From positions 50,513-114,512 of the forward strand of contig NZ_FNOT01000016.1 of the NCBI RefSeq assembly GCF_900107105.1: a DNA stretch of 64,000 bases. Direction: 5' to 3'. The position numbers were made by a program, and so were the translations under genes. The DNA is from Geodermatophilus africanus. GTDB taxonomy: Bacteria > Actinomycetota > Actinomycetes > Mycobacteriales > Geodermatophilaceae. Numbering within the stretch: position 1 is the first letter of the stretch; every line of letters begins with the position of its first letter. The notes below the pieces were generated by a model. That model searched no databases. It was given only the letters and a program-made list of their open reading frames with translations, and was not told the DNA's origin. Shown here in pieces: positions 8,690 through 16,561 of this stretch.

Positions 8690-8735
8690 TTGACGCGCGT
8701 CACATCCGCAGCTACGTTATCAAACGATCGTTTGG
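8690..8735 (+). promoter_or_regulatory. Promoter plus operator (site O2) for the Baeyer-Villiger operon
   Basis: -35 TTGACG (8690-8695), 17-bp spacer, -10 TACGTT (8713-8718), then a perfect 14-bp palindrome CAAACGATCGTTTG (8721-8734) where transcription should start. This is the best-formed copy of a motif found before most transcription units in 6-36 kb. A TetR-type dimer is the expected ligand. Confidence 0.75.
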
Positions 8736-8763
8736 CAGATTGGACTCCACGAAGGGATCACTC

Positions 8764-10395
8764 ATGGCTGAGGCACTCAAGGCGCGTGACGTCGACGCGG
8801 TGGTCATCGGGGGTGGCTTCTCCGGGCTCTACGCGACGAAGCGCCTCGTCGACATCGGCCTGGAGGTCCGCTCCTTCGACGCGGCCGACGATGTGGGTGG
8901 TGTCTGGACCTGGAACCGTTATCCCGGCGCGCGGACCGACTCGCTGCACGAGGCCTACCAGTTCTCGTTCGACCGCGAGTTCGCGACCTCCTGGGCCTAC
9001 AGCAACATCCATCCCACGCAGCCCGAGGTGCTGGCCTACCTGAACCGGTTCGCCGACCACTTTGGCCTCCGTAAGCACTACACCCTCAGCACCCGGGTCG
9101 AGTCCGCCGTCTTCGACGAGGCGTCCGCGCGGTGGGTCATCACGACCGACGGCGGCGAGACCGTGACGGCCAAGTACTTCGTCACCGGCATGGGCCTGGT
9201 GTCGGCGCCGATCCTGCCGAACGTCCCCGGGGTGGAGTCCTTTCGTGGCGAGGTGCACCACACGTCGCGGTGGCCACAGCACGAGGTCGACTTCAGCGGC
9301 AAGCGGGTGGCGGTCATCGGCACAGGCTCGAGCGGCGTGCAGATCATCTCCGCCATCGCCGGCGACGTATCCGAGCTGACCATCTTCCAGCGGACGCCGA
9401 ACTGGGTCCCACCCACCGGCCACCGGCCAGTGACCGCCGAGGAGCGCACCGGGATCGTCGCGAATTACGACGAGATTTGGCGCCGCGTCCGGCAGCACCC
9501 GGCGGGATGGCCCTGGGAGGCCGCTGGCCGGCTGGCTTTGGAGACTGACCCGGCCGAGCGGGAGGCCATCTTCGAGGAGGCGTGGCGCCGCGGCGGCTTT
9601 TCGATGCTCTATGAGACGTTCGACGACCTGTTCACCGACAAGGCCGCCAACGACGTCATCTGCGAGTGGATGGCGAGCAAGATCGCCTCCATCGTGCACG
9701 ACCCGGCCACCGCTGCGAAGCTCACGCCGTCGCACCCCTATGGGGCCAAGCGGCCGCCTGCCGCCGACGGCTACCTGGAGGCCTTCAACCAGGAGCACGT
9801 ACGGCTGGTGGACATCCGCGAGACGCCGATCACCCACTTCACCGAGCGGGGGATCGCGACGTCCGACGGTGAGTACGAGGTCGACATCATCGTCATGGCG
9901 ACCGGTTTCGACGCCATCACCGGCGCATTCACCCGCATGGACATCCGTGGCATCGGTGGAAAGAGCCTCAACGAGCACTGGCAAGACGGTCCCAAGACCT
10001 ACCTGGGCGTCGCCGTGTCCGGGTTCCCCAACATGTTCATGGTGGCCGGCCCCCAGAGCCCCTTCGCCAACCTGCCGCCGGGCGCCCAAGAGCAGGGCAA
10101 CTGGATCGCCGACCTCATCGTGCACATGCGGCAGCAGGGCATCGAGCTCGTCCAGACGACCGTCGAGTCCGAAGAGGAGTGGACCAAGCACCTGACCGAG
10201 GTCGCCGAGGCGCTGGTCACCCGATACGGGCTGGAGGCGAACTCGTGGTTCGCGGGGGCCAACATCGAGGGCAAGCCGCGGGCGTTCAATGTCTACTTCG
10301 GCGGCGCCAACGTGCACGCCGACCTCTGCGACGCCGAGGCCGCCGATGGCTACCCACACTTCGAGAAGGTGTCCTCCATGGCGACGATCTCCTAA
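8764..10395 (+). CDS. Baeyer-Villiger monooxygenase (cyclic-ketone type, class B flavoprotein)
   Basis: 543 residues. The FAD Rossmann motif is GGGFSG near the N-terminus, followed by DVGGVWTWNRYPGARTDS as in cyclohexanone-type monooxygenases. The Baeyer-Villiger fingerprint FRGEVHHTSRWP occupies residues 160-171, and the NADPH Rossmann motif GTGSSG starts at 186. Length and motifs fit a type I enzyme that inserts oxygen next to a carbonyl to make an ester or lactone using NADPH, FAD and O2. The ATG at 8764 has GAAGGGA upstream; an earlier TTG at 8740 would overlap the operator and is less likely. It is first in an operon with CoA-transferase, hydrolase and SDR genes, which supports a role on a cyclic ketone. 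The natural ketone is not known. Confidence 0.88.
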   Translation: MAEALKARDVDAVVIGGGFSGLYATKRLVDIGLEVRSFDAADDVGGVWTWNRYPGARTDSLHEAYQFSFDREFATSWAYSNIHPTQPEVLAYLNRFADHFGLRKHYTLSTRVESAVFDEASARWVITTDGGETVTAKYFVTGMGLVSAPILPNVPGVESFRGEVHHTSRWPQHEVDFSGKRVAVIGTGSSGVQIISAIAGDVSELTIFQRTPNWVPPTGHRPVTAEERTGIVANYDEIWRRVRQHPAGWPWEAAGRLALETDPAEREAIFEEAWRRGGFSMLYETFDDLFTDKAANDVICEWMASKIASIVHDPATAAKLTPSHPYGAKRPPAADGYLEAFNQEHVRLVDIRETPITHFTERGIATSDGEYEVDIIVMATGFDAITGAFTRMDIRGIGGKSLNEHWQDGPKTYLGVAVSGFPNMFMVAGPQSPFANLPPGAQEQGNWIADLIVHMRQQGIELVQTTVESEEEWTKHLTEVAEALVTRYGLEANSWFAGANIEGKPRAFNVYFGGANVHADLCDAEAADGYPHFEKVSSMATIS

Positions 10396-10410
10396 TCGCT
10401 CACGCGGCGT

Positions 10411-10447
10411 CGGGCGGTCCGCCGTAGGTCCTGCGGCGGTCCGCCCG
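10411..10447 (+). terminator. Long GC hairpin between the monooxygenase and CoA-transferase genes
   Basis: CGGGCGGTCCGCCG pairs with CGGCGGTCCGCCCG (one mismatch) around a 9-base loop, 15 bases after the monooxygenase stop. There is no T tract. It may be a partial terminator or an RNA-stabilising stem that lowers expression of the downstream genes relative to the monooxygenase. Confidence 0.45.
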
Positions 10448-10489
10448 TCCCGCAACTGACGGGTCGGTCGACAGAAGGGCGGCACTGCG

Positions 10490-11191
10490 GTGGCAATTAA
10501 CAAGGTCGTGGAGTCGGCCGAGCAGGCGATTTCCGGCATCGACGACGGGGCCACTTTGATGGTCAGCGGCTTCGGCCCTCCCGGGCAGCCGGAGGCGGTG
10601 CTCGAGGCGGTGCTCGCGAAGGGCGTCACCGACCTCACGATCATCAACAACAACGCCGGCGCTGGCGGGGTGGCGATTTCACGACTGTTCGCGGCCAAGC
10701 GGGTACGCAAGGTCGTGTGCTCGTTCCCCAAAGCGATCGGGTCCACGATCTTCGACGAGCTGTACCTGGCGGGTGAGATCGAGCTGGAACTGGTGCCGCA
10801 GGGCACGCTGGCCGAGCGCATTCGCGCCGCCGGCGCCGGCATTACCGGCTTCTTCACGCCCACCGGCTACGGGACCGAGCTCGCCGAGGGCAAGGAGGTG
10901 CGCGTCATCGACGGCGTGCCGTCGGTGTTCGAGCGGCCGCTGTTCGCCGACTTCGCGCTCGTCCGCGGCCACCGGGGCGACCGATACGGCAACCTCGTCT
11001 TCCGCAAGACCGGCCGGAACTTCGGTCCCATCATGGCGGCAGCCGCCGAGGTGACCATCGCCGAGGTGGGCGGTGTCCTCCCGCAGTTGGATCCGGAGGT
11101 GATCGCCACCCCGGGGATCTATGTCGACCGGGTCGTGGTCGGGGCCGACACCGGCGCGGACACCCTGCCCGCCACCGGAACGGAGGCCTGA
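10490..11191 (+). CDS. 3-oxoacid CoA-transferase-type enzyme, subunit A
   Basis: 233 residues of the CoA_trans alpha family. GATLMVSGFGPPGQPEA contains the CoA-binding Gly-rich loop; NNNAGAGG, TPTGYGTELAEGKE and DRYGNLVFRKTGRNF are family blocks. It pairs with subunit B, which starts two bases after its stop. Such enzymes move CoA from succinyl-CoA or another acyl-CoA onto a 3-oxo or dicarboxylic acid. Here the enzyme probably activates a ring-opened acid or recycles CoA in the same pathway; substrate is inferred only from context. The start is GTG at 10490. Confidence 0.87.
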   Translation: MAINKVVESAEQAISGIDDGATLMVSGFGPPGQPEAVLEAVLAKGVTDLTIINNNAGAGGVAISRLFAAKRVRKVVCSFPKAIGSTIFDELYLAGEIELELVPQGTLAERIRAAGAGITGFFTPTGYGTELAEGKEVRVIDGVPSVFERPLFADFALVRGHRGDRYGNLVFRKTGRNFGPIMAAAAEVTIAEVGGVLPQLDPEVIATPGIYVDRVVVGADTGADTLPATGTEA

Positions 11192-11193
11192 CC

Positions 11194-11841
11194 GTGGGCT
11201 GGACCAGGAACCAGATCGCCGCCCGCGTGGCCCAGGACATCCCGGACGGCGCCTACGTCAACCTCGGCATCGGCATGCCCACCCTCGTCGCCGACCACGT
11301 GCCACCGGGCAAGGAGTTCGTGCTGCACACCGAGAACGGCATGCTCGGCATGGGACCGGCGGCGCTCGACGGCGAGATCGACGTCGACCTCATCAACGCC
11401 GGCAAGATCTACGTGACCGAGAACCCAGGCGCGTCGTACTTTCACCACGCCGACTCGTTTGCCATGATCCGCGGCCGGCACCTGAGCCACTGCGTCATCG
11501 GCGCCTACCAGGTCGCCCAGAACGGTGACCTGGCCAACTGGCGGACCACGTCGCCCACCACCATCCCCGGCGTGGGCGGCGCGATGGACCTCGCCGTGGG
11601 CGCGCAGCACGTCTTCGTAGCCATGGAGCTGTTCACCCGCTCCGGGGAGTGCAAGCTCGTCAAGGCCTGCACCTACCCGCTGACGGCGACCCAGTGCGTG
11701 GAGCGGGTCTACACCGACCTTGGTGTCTTTGAACCCGGTCCGGATGGCGTGGCGGTCGTCGAACTCCACGCGAGCGCCACCCTCGACGATCTGCGTCACC
11801 GCAGCGGCCTGGACCTGATCGACGCCCTCCCCAAGAGCTGA
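11194..11841 (+). CDS. 3-oxoacid CoA-transferase-type enzyme, subunit B
   Basis: 215 residues of the CoA_trans beta family. YVNLGIGMPTLVADHVP opens the fold, and the catalytic glutamate is in HTENGMLGMGP, the residue that forms the glutamyl-CoA thioester in this family. MDLAVGAQHVFVAMEL follows. It is coupled to subunit A (two-base gap) and is second in the block between the monooxygenase and the esterase. The length is normal for a separate beta subunit (as in PcaJ/ScoB). Confidence 0.88.
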   Translation: MGWTRNQIAARVAQDIPDGAYVNLGIGMPTLVADHVPPGKEFVLHTENGMLGMGPAALDGEIDVDLINAGKIYVTENPGASYFHHADSFAMIRGRHLSHCVIGAYQVAQNGDLANWRTTSPTTIPGVGGAMDLAVGAQHVFVAMELFTRSGECKLVKACTYPLTATQCVERVYTDLGVFEPGPDGVAVVELHASATLDDLRHRSGLDLIDALPKS

Positions 11842-11933
11842 GAACCCGCGGGGACGCTGCACCGCCTCGCGCCACAACGAACTGATCGAGACGTCGGATG
11901 TCCCGTCGTCCCGCCGAGCCAAGGAGACAGAAC

Positions 11934-12836
11934 ATGACAGAGACCGGTGATCAGCAGGCGCAGCTGGACCGCGCCGTCCAGATGTTCGTGGAAGCCACCC
12001 CACCGGTCGGCGCCCCGATCGAGGAGTGGCGTGCCGGGTTCGAGGCCATGGCCGCGCAGTTCGAGATCGCGGCCGACGCCGACATCCAGGAGATCGACGC
12101 CGCCGGTGTCCCCGGTAAGACCGTGCGTGCTCCCGGGGCTCGGGAGGACCGGGTGATCCTCCACTTCCACAGCGGCGGGTACGTCCAAGGTTCGTCGCTG
12201 TCCTACCGCAACTTCGCCTACCGCCTGTCGGCCGCGACGGGGGCCACCGTCGTCGTGCCCGACTACCGCCTGGCGCCCGAGCACCCCTTCCCTGCGCCGG
12301 TCGAGGACGCCCAGACCGTCTACGCGTGGGCGCTTAAGACGTGGGAGCCGGCCCAGATCGTGATCAGCGGTGACTCCGCGGGTGGCGGGCTGGCGATGGC
12401 GACACTGCTGGCCCTGCGCGACTCGGGGCAGCCGATGCCCGCTGCCGCGTTCGCCATCTCCCCACTGCTGGACCTGGCCGGCGAGAGCCCGTCGATGCAG
12501 TCGAACGACGGCAAGGACCCGCTCATCGACCAGAACATGGTGGTCGAGATGGGCAAGGTGTACATCGGCGACATCGACCCCCACGAGCACCCGTACTGCT
12601 CGGCGCTCTGGGGCAAGCACCACGACCTGCCCCCGCTGCTGCTGCTGGCCAGCAACTCCGAGGTGCTCCGTGACGACTCCGTTCGCCTCGCGGAGAGCGT
12701 CAAGGCAGCGGGTGGCTCGGCCGAGCTCTCGCTCCCCGACGGCATGGTGCACATCTGGACCCTGTTCCCGTTCCTCGAGCAGGCGGCCGCCAGCCTCGAG
12801 GTCATCGGCGGCTTCGTGAAGCGTCACCTCGGCTGA
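11934..12836 (+). CDS. Alpha/beta hydrolase of the HSL type; likely lactone or ester hydrolase
   Basis: 300 residues. The oxyanion block reads HFHSGGY (HGGG in most relatives), PDYRLAPEHPFPAPVED follows, and the nucleophile elbow is GDSAGGG with Ser148; the base is His273 in VHIW. The acid motif, usually DPLRDE, reads SEVLRDD, so the acid may be Glu. The ATG at 11934 has AAGGAG eight bases before it. Monoterpene lactone hydrolases belong to this family, and the position next to a Baeyer-Villiger enzyme suggests opening of the lactone product; that is inference. Its stop overlaps the next ATG (TGATG). Confidence 0.8.
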   Translation: MTETGDQQAQLDRAVQMFVEATPPVGAPIEEWRAGFEAMAAQFEIAADADIQEIDAAGVPGKTVRAPGAREDRVILHFHSGGYVQGSSLSYRNFAYRLSAATGATVVVPDYRLAPEHPFPAPVEDAQTVYAWALKTWEPAQIVISGDSAGGGLAMATLLALRDSGQPMPAAAFAISPLLDLAGESPSMQSNDGKDPLIDQNMVVEMGKVYIGDIDPHEHPYCSALWGKHHDLPPLLLLASNSEVLRDDSVRLAESVKAAGGSAELSLPDGMVHIWTLFPFLEQAAASLEVIGGFVKRHLG

Positions 12837-13612
12837 TGGCCGTTCCCGCCGGCCGCGCTTCCGGGCAGCGGTTCACCGGGCTCAGCATCCTGGTCACCGG
12901 CGCCGCGGGGGAGATCGGCTCCGCCGTCGCCGGTGCACTGGTTGCCGAGGGGGCCCGGGTGACGCTGGCCGATCTCGACGCGACGGTGCTCACCCAGCTG
13001 GCCGACGAGTTGGGGTCGGCCGCCCACGCAGTGCCCACCGACGTGACCGTCGAGGAGGACGTCGAGCGCGCGGTCGCCGAGGCGGTCGCCTTCGCCGGTG
13101 GGCTTCACGGCGTCTTCAACAACGCCGGCATCGAGGGCCCGGTCGGGCCGATCACGGAGCTGGACCTGGACCGCTTCGCCCAAGTGCTGCGCATCAACGT
13201 CCTGGGCGCCGCGGCGGTCCTCAAGCACAGCCTCCCGCGACTGGACGCGGGGGGAGCCGTCGTGCAGACCGGCAGCACGGCCTCCGTGGCCGGTTCGGCG
13301 CACATGGCCCCCTATGTGGCCTCGAAGCACGCGCTCCTCGGCCTGACCAGGGTCGCCTCCCGGGAGGTGGCGGCCCGTGGCGTACGCGTGACCGCGGTGC
13401 TCCCCGGTCCCGTGCACGGGCGGATGATGCAGCGCATCGAGAGCGGCCGCTCGGGCTCGGGAACGGCGACGGCGACCACGCCCACCGCGCTCGACGGAGG
13501 TCGCTACGCCACAGTGGCGGAGGTGGTGTCCGCGGTGCTGTTCCTGCTTAGCGGGGAGGCCGGTTTCGTGGCCGGGACGGGGCTCCTCATGGACGGCGGG
13601 AGGCTGGCATGA
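12836..13612 (+). CDS. SDR-family oxidoreductase
   Basis: 258 residues of the classical short-chain dehydrogenase fold: TGAAGEIG cofactor loop, ADLD after strand 2 (Asp, favouring NAD), NNAG, catalytic Ser in QTGSTASVAG and YVASK (Tyr-x-x-x-Lys). It overlaps the hydrolase stop by one base and the next SDR start by four, so it is translated with them. It could oxidise the starting alcohol or the hydroxy acid formed after lactone opening. The two SDRs are only distantly alike, which suggests two different steps. Confidence 0.85.
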   Translation: MAVPAGRASGQRFTGLSILVTGAAGEIGSAVAGALVAEGARVTLADLDATVLTQLADELGSAAHAVPTDVTVEEDVERAVAEAVAFAGGLHGVFNNAGIEGPVGPITELDLDRFAQVLRINVLGAAAVLKHSLPRLDAGGAVVQTGSTASVAGSAHMAPYVASKHALLGLTRVASREVAARGVRVTAVLPGPVHGRMMQRIESGRSGSGTATATTPTALDGGRYATVAEVVSAVLFLLSGEAGFVAGTGLLMDGGRLA

Positions 13613-14400
13613 CGAGGACGTCGGCGGCCGGCGGTGGCGGCTCGGCGTCCCTCGCGGGCGAGGTCGCGTTCGTCACCGGAGCGGGATCCGGCATCGGCCG
13701 TTCGTGCGCCGTGGCGCTCGCTGCCCGCGGGGCAACCGTGATGGTGACGGACATCTCCGAGGCTGCCGCCCGGGAGGTGGCGGCCGTGACCGGCCAGCCC
13801 GACAACTTCCGTCGGCTGGACGTCTCCGACCCGCGCGGTGTCGAGGCCGCCGTGGCCGACACCGTCGATCGGCTCGGCCCGTTGACGGTCGCCGTCAACA
13901 ACGCAGGTGTCGGGGTGCCCACGCCCTACCGCACGGCCGAGGTGTCCGACGAGGAGTGGCGACGGGTGCTGTCGGTGAACCTCGACGGCGTCTTCCACTG
14001 CGTACGCGCCGAGGTGGAGGCGATGCTGCGCAACCCCGAGCGAGGGCGAAGGGGTCGCGGATCGATCGTCAACATGGGGTCGGTCGGCTCGCTGGTCGGG
14101 CTCGCCGGCGCGGTGACCTACACGTCGGCCAAGCACGCCGTGCTTGGGCTGACCAAGGCGACGGCCGCCGAGTACGCCCGCGACGGCATCCGCGTCAACC
14201 TGGTCACGCCAGGCTATGTCGACACGGCGATCTCGCCGCGCACCGACGAGGAGAAGGCAGCGCTCGGCGCCCGGCATCCCATGGGGCGGCTGGCCGCCCC
14301 GGAGGAGATCGCCGGAGCGGTGTGCTTCCTGGCATCTGCCGATGCCTCGTTCGTGACCGGCGCCCACTACTCGGTGGACGGCGGGTTCACTTCGGTATGA
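13609..14400 (+). CDS. SDR-family oxidoreductase
   Basis: 263 residues: VTGAGSGIG, TDIS after strand 2, VNNAGVGVP, NMGSVGS, YTSAK and the C-terminal ASFVTGAHYSVDGGF of classical SDRs. It overlaps the preceding SDR (ATGA) and, tail to tail, the TetR gene by 14 bases. The last ~60 residues (YVDTAISPRTDEEK onward) are repeated in diverged form at 15567-15738 inside a chimeric pseudogene, so this gene end and the adjacent regulator were once duplicated. A related SDR pseudogene at 33750-34571 shares the NNAGVGVP and YVDTAISPRT blocks. Confidence 0.85.
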   Translation: MTRTSAAGGGGSASLAGEVAFVTGAGSGIGRSCAVALAARGATVMVTDISEAAAREVAAVTGQPDNFRRLDVSDPRGVEAAVADTVDRLGPLTVAVNNAGVGVPTPYRTAEVSDEEWRRVLSVNLDGVFHCVRAEVEAMLRNPERGRRGRGSIVNMGSVGSLVGLAGAVTYTSAKHAVLGLTKATAAEYARDGIRVNLVTPGYVDTAISPRTDEEKAALGARHPMGRLAAPEEIAGAVCFLASADASFVTGAHYSVDGGFTSV

Positions 14401-15022
14401 CCGCCGGCGCGGTGGCGACCGCCGAGCGGGTCAGCGCGACCAGGGCTTCGCTGATCTCCAGGACCCCGAAGGCCTTCCCTGATCGACTCGGCCAGAACCG
14501 GACGTTGTTGACCGCGCCCAACAGAAACCGCGTGATCAGCCGCAGCTCGACGTCGGGTCGGATCTCCCCGTTCGCCTGCCCGGCGGCTACCAGCGCCTGG
14601 ATGTGCCGCTCGAAGAACCGGCCCCACTCGTTGGACTCCGCAAGCCGGTCACCCGTGAGGTGCTGGCGGTCGGTGAAGAAGATGTTGGCGCGGTCGCGGT
14701 TCTCCAGATACCAGATGCTGGAGCGCCGCAGATATTCGAGTAATTCCTCCAGTGGCGACAGGCCCATTGTCGCGACTTCCTCGGCGATGCGAGACGTCTG
14801 CTTGTGGGATTCCTCGACGATCCGGAACAGCAACTCCTCCTTGGAGGAGAAGTAGTGGTACAGACTTCCCTTGAGCACTCCGACCCGGTCGGCGACATCC
14901 TGGATGGACGTAGCGCTGTAACCGCGGGCGGACATGACCTCGATGGCCGCAGCCATCACGGCGTCGTCCCGGTTGCGCCGCTCGGTCGGGGGGCGGGTGG
15001 CAGCTCGGGCGTCACGCGCCAT
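14387..15022 (-). CDS. TetR-family regulator (paralogue 1), candidate repressor of the regulon
   Basis: 211 residues. The N-terminal HTH covers AAIEVMSARGYSATSIQDVADRVGVLKGSLYHYFSSKEELL; the C-terminal domain contains ENRDRANIFFTDRQHLTGDR and LITRFLLGAVNNVRFWPSRSG. It is the same length as, and clearly paralogous to, the regulator at 15758-16393. The ATG at 15022 follows AGGAGG. A palindrome-like site (O3) lies 70 bases upstream, consistent with autoregulation. Many TetR proteins of this build respond to acyl-CoA or pathway intermediates; the ligand is not known here. Confidence 0.85.
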   Translation of the reverse strand: MARDARAATRPPTERRNRDDAVMAAAIEVMSARGYSATSIQDVADRVGVLKGSLYHYFSSKEELLFRIVEESHKQTSRIAEEVATMGLSPLEELLEYLRRSSIWYLENRDRANIFFTDRQHLTGDRLAESNEWGRFFERHIQALVAAGQANGEIRPDVELRLITRFLLGAVNNVRFWPSRSGKAFGVLEISEALVALTRSAVATAPAVIPK

Positions 15023-15092
15023 GTCGTCCTCCTGGGTCGTGCCGACGATTCGCAGGAACAGCATCGGCAACCACGGGCCGAATGGGATCAAA

Positions 15093-15106
15093 CAAATGGT
15101 CGTTTG
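15093..15106. promoter_or_regulatory. Regulon operator O3, upstream of TetR paralogue 1
   Basis: CAAATGGTCGTTTG: the outer four bases on each side are symmetrical and the right half is identical to site O2. It lies between the regulator and the divergent chimeric pseudogene. A leftward TTGACA sits at about 15127-15122, but its spacing to a -10 is unclear. Confidence 0.55.
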
Positions 15107-15226
15107 ACCTTAGCACCGCGACTGTCAAGCCGAGGCCGGCGGTGTGGGCGCGGTCACTCTCATGGGGGCGATGACCGCACGTCGAGCCGGCCGTCACTCC
15201 ACTCGCCCCGATCGAAAGGACACGCA

Positions 15227-15738
15227 GTGAACAGCACCGACGCCGCCACCGACCCCGCCGTGTGGGCTGGGGGCATATGGGAGGGCGACACATCCTGGCC
15301 TGCCCGCACGAGTCGCGCCTACGACCTCGCCGTGCGTCTGGAACACGGGATGACGCATCACCCCGCCCATCCGCCGTACTCCTACACGCTCGTGAAGAAG
15401 CACGGGAAGCACAACTACCCGGGCGGCATCTCCTCGGCCATGGAGCTGATCACGATGCCGGGCCCGAGGGCGCCGGCGCCGGCTCGGTCCAGGAGTTTCC
15501 GCCCCTTGGTGTGGCCCGGACACCTGGTCGACGGCGAGGTGCTCTTCGGCCGGTACGTCCACGCCGCGATCAGTCCGCGCACGCCCGACCGGAAGGCGGC
15601 GTTGGCCGCACGTCACCTGGTCGGACGGCTGGCCGAGACAGCGGGGGTAGCCGTGGCGGTGGCCTTCCCAACCTTCCTGGCCTCGGCCGAGGCCTCGTTC
15701 GTGATCGGTGCGCAGTTGACCGTTGAGGGGGGACGCGG
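15227..15738 (+). pseudogene. Chimeric remnant: cyclase-family N-terminus fused to an SDR C-terminus
   Basis: From GTG 15227 the frame gives AYDLAVRLEHGMTHH and YSYTLVKKHGKHNYPGGISS, nearly identical to the intact cyclase gene at 18595. The metal-binding block and about 50 residues are deleted, with only PGHLVDGEVLFGR kept. At about 15567 the frame switches to AISPRTPDRKAALAARH and ASFVIGAQLTVEGG, the diverged C-terminus of the SDR at 13609. It has no proper stop and runs on antisense into the next TetR gene. Together with the second TetR gene it shows that the SDR-end plus TetR unit was duplicated and joined to a copy of the cyclase gene. No function is expected. Confidence 0.8.
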
Positions 15739-15757
15739 CCCTGTGAACCGACAGTTC

Positions 15758-16393
15758 TCAGTCGGTCGCGATGGCCGATCGGGTGAGCGCCACGAAGGCC
15801 TCGGCGATTTCCGTGTTCGTGAACTTCTTGCCCGAGCGACTCGGCCAGAGGCGCACGTTGTTGATCCCGCCGAGGATGTAGCGCGTCACTAGGCGGGGGT
15901 CCAGGTCGTCGCGGACGTGACCGTCGGTTTGCGCCGCCTCCACGAGGTCCTGCAGGTGGCGCTCGAAGTAGCGACCCCAGGCGTTGGCCTCCTGGAGCCG
16001 CTCGCCGGTGAGGTGGCGACGGTCGGTGAAGAAGATGTTCGCCCGGTCGCGGTTGTTCAGGAACCACACGGCTTCGCGCCGCAGGTACTCCAGCAGCTCC
16101 TCCAGCGAGCCGAGACCGAGGGCGCTGACGTCCTCGGCGATCTGGACGGTCTGGGTGTGGGACTCCTGGACGATGCGGTATAGGAGGTCCTCTTTGGAGG
16201 AGAAGTAGTGGTACAGGCTGCCCTTCAGCACCCCGACGCGATCCGCGACCTCCTGCACCGACGTGGCCGCGTAGCCGCGCTCGGACATCACCTCGACCGC
16301 CGCTGCCATGACGGCGTCGTCCCGGTTGCGGCGTTCCGTGGGGGGGCGCCGCGCGTGGCCGTTGGTTGTCGGAGTGGTGGTATTGCGCGCCAC
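15758..16393 (-). CDS. TetR-family regulator (paralogue 2), candidate repressor of the regulon
   Basis: 211 residues, paralogous along its whole length to the regulator at 14387-15022: PPTERRNRDDAVMAAAVEVM, VGVLKGSLYHYFSSKEDLLY, NNRDRANIFFTDRRHLTGER and VTRYILGGINNVRLWPSRSG. The near-identical recognition helix implies that both bind the same or similar operators. The GTG at 16393 has GAGGAG at good spacing; the frame is open further upstream but crosses the operator. It is transcribed divergently from the crotonase/dehydrogenase gene with site O4 between them. Confidence 0.85.
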   Translation of the reverse strand: MARNTTTPTTNGHARRPPTERRNRDDAVMAAAVEVMSERGYAATSVQEVADRVGVLKGSLYHYFSSKEDLLYRIVQESHTQTVQIAEDVSALGLGSLEELLEYLRREAVWFLNNRDRANIFFTDRRHLTGERLQEANAWGRYFERHLQDLVEAAQTDGHVRDDLDPRLVTRYILGGINNVRLWPSRSGKKFTNTEIAEAFVALTRSAIATD

Positions 16394-16476
16394 AGGTGCT
16401 CCTCGTCGTGGGGACCGGGCAGGTGTGGCCGCGGCCGATCGCCAGGTTACCGGCGGAGCTTGACTCGAGGTCGGCC

Positions 16477-16492
16477 AACCAAATGAATGGTT
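16477..16492. promoter_or_regulatory. Regulon operator O4 between TetR paralogue 2 and the FadB-like gene
   Basis: AACCA-AATGAA-TGGTT, a perfect 5-bp-arm palindrome flanked by two TTGACT sequences (16460-16465 and 16491-16496) facing the FadB-like gene. The arms differ from site O2 but match those of O6 and O9 (ACCA/TGGT type), so it may be preferred by one of the two paralogues. Confidence 0.55.
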
Positions 16493-16561
16493 GACTCTAT
16501 CACCCGCAGCCGGAATTTTTTGCGTCATGAAGCCCGTATCCGGCCATCTCCTAGGAGTGCT

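Noticed and set aside
8758..10863. A 701-residue leftward frame opposite the Baeyer-Villiger gene
   Set aside because: It is a GC-driven antisense frame; the sense strand has full motifs, promoter and ribosome-binding site.
16487..16561. An earlier start of the FadB-like gene
   Set aside because: It would begin inside operator O4 and add 25 residues unlike the family; GTG 16562 has a good AGGAG.
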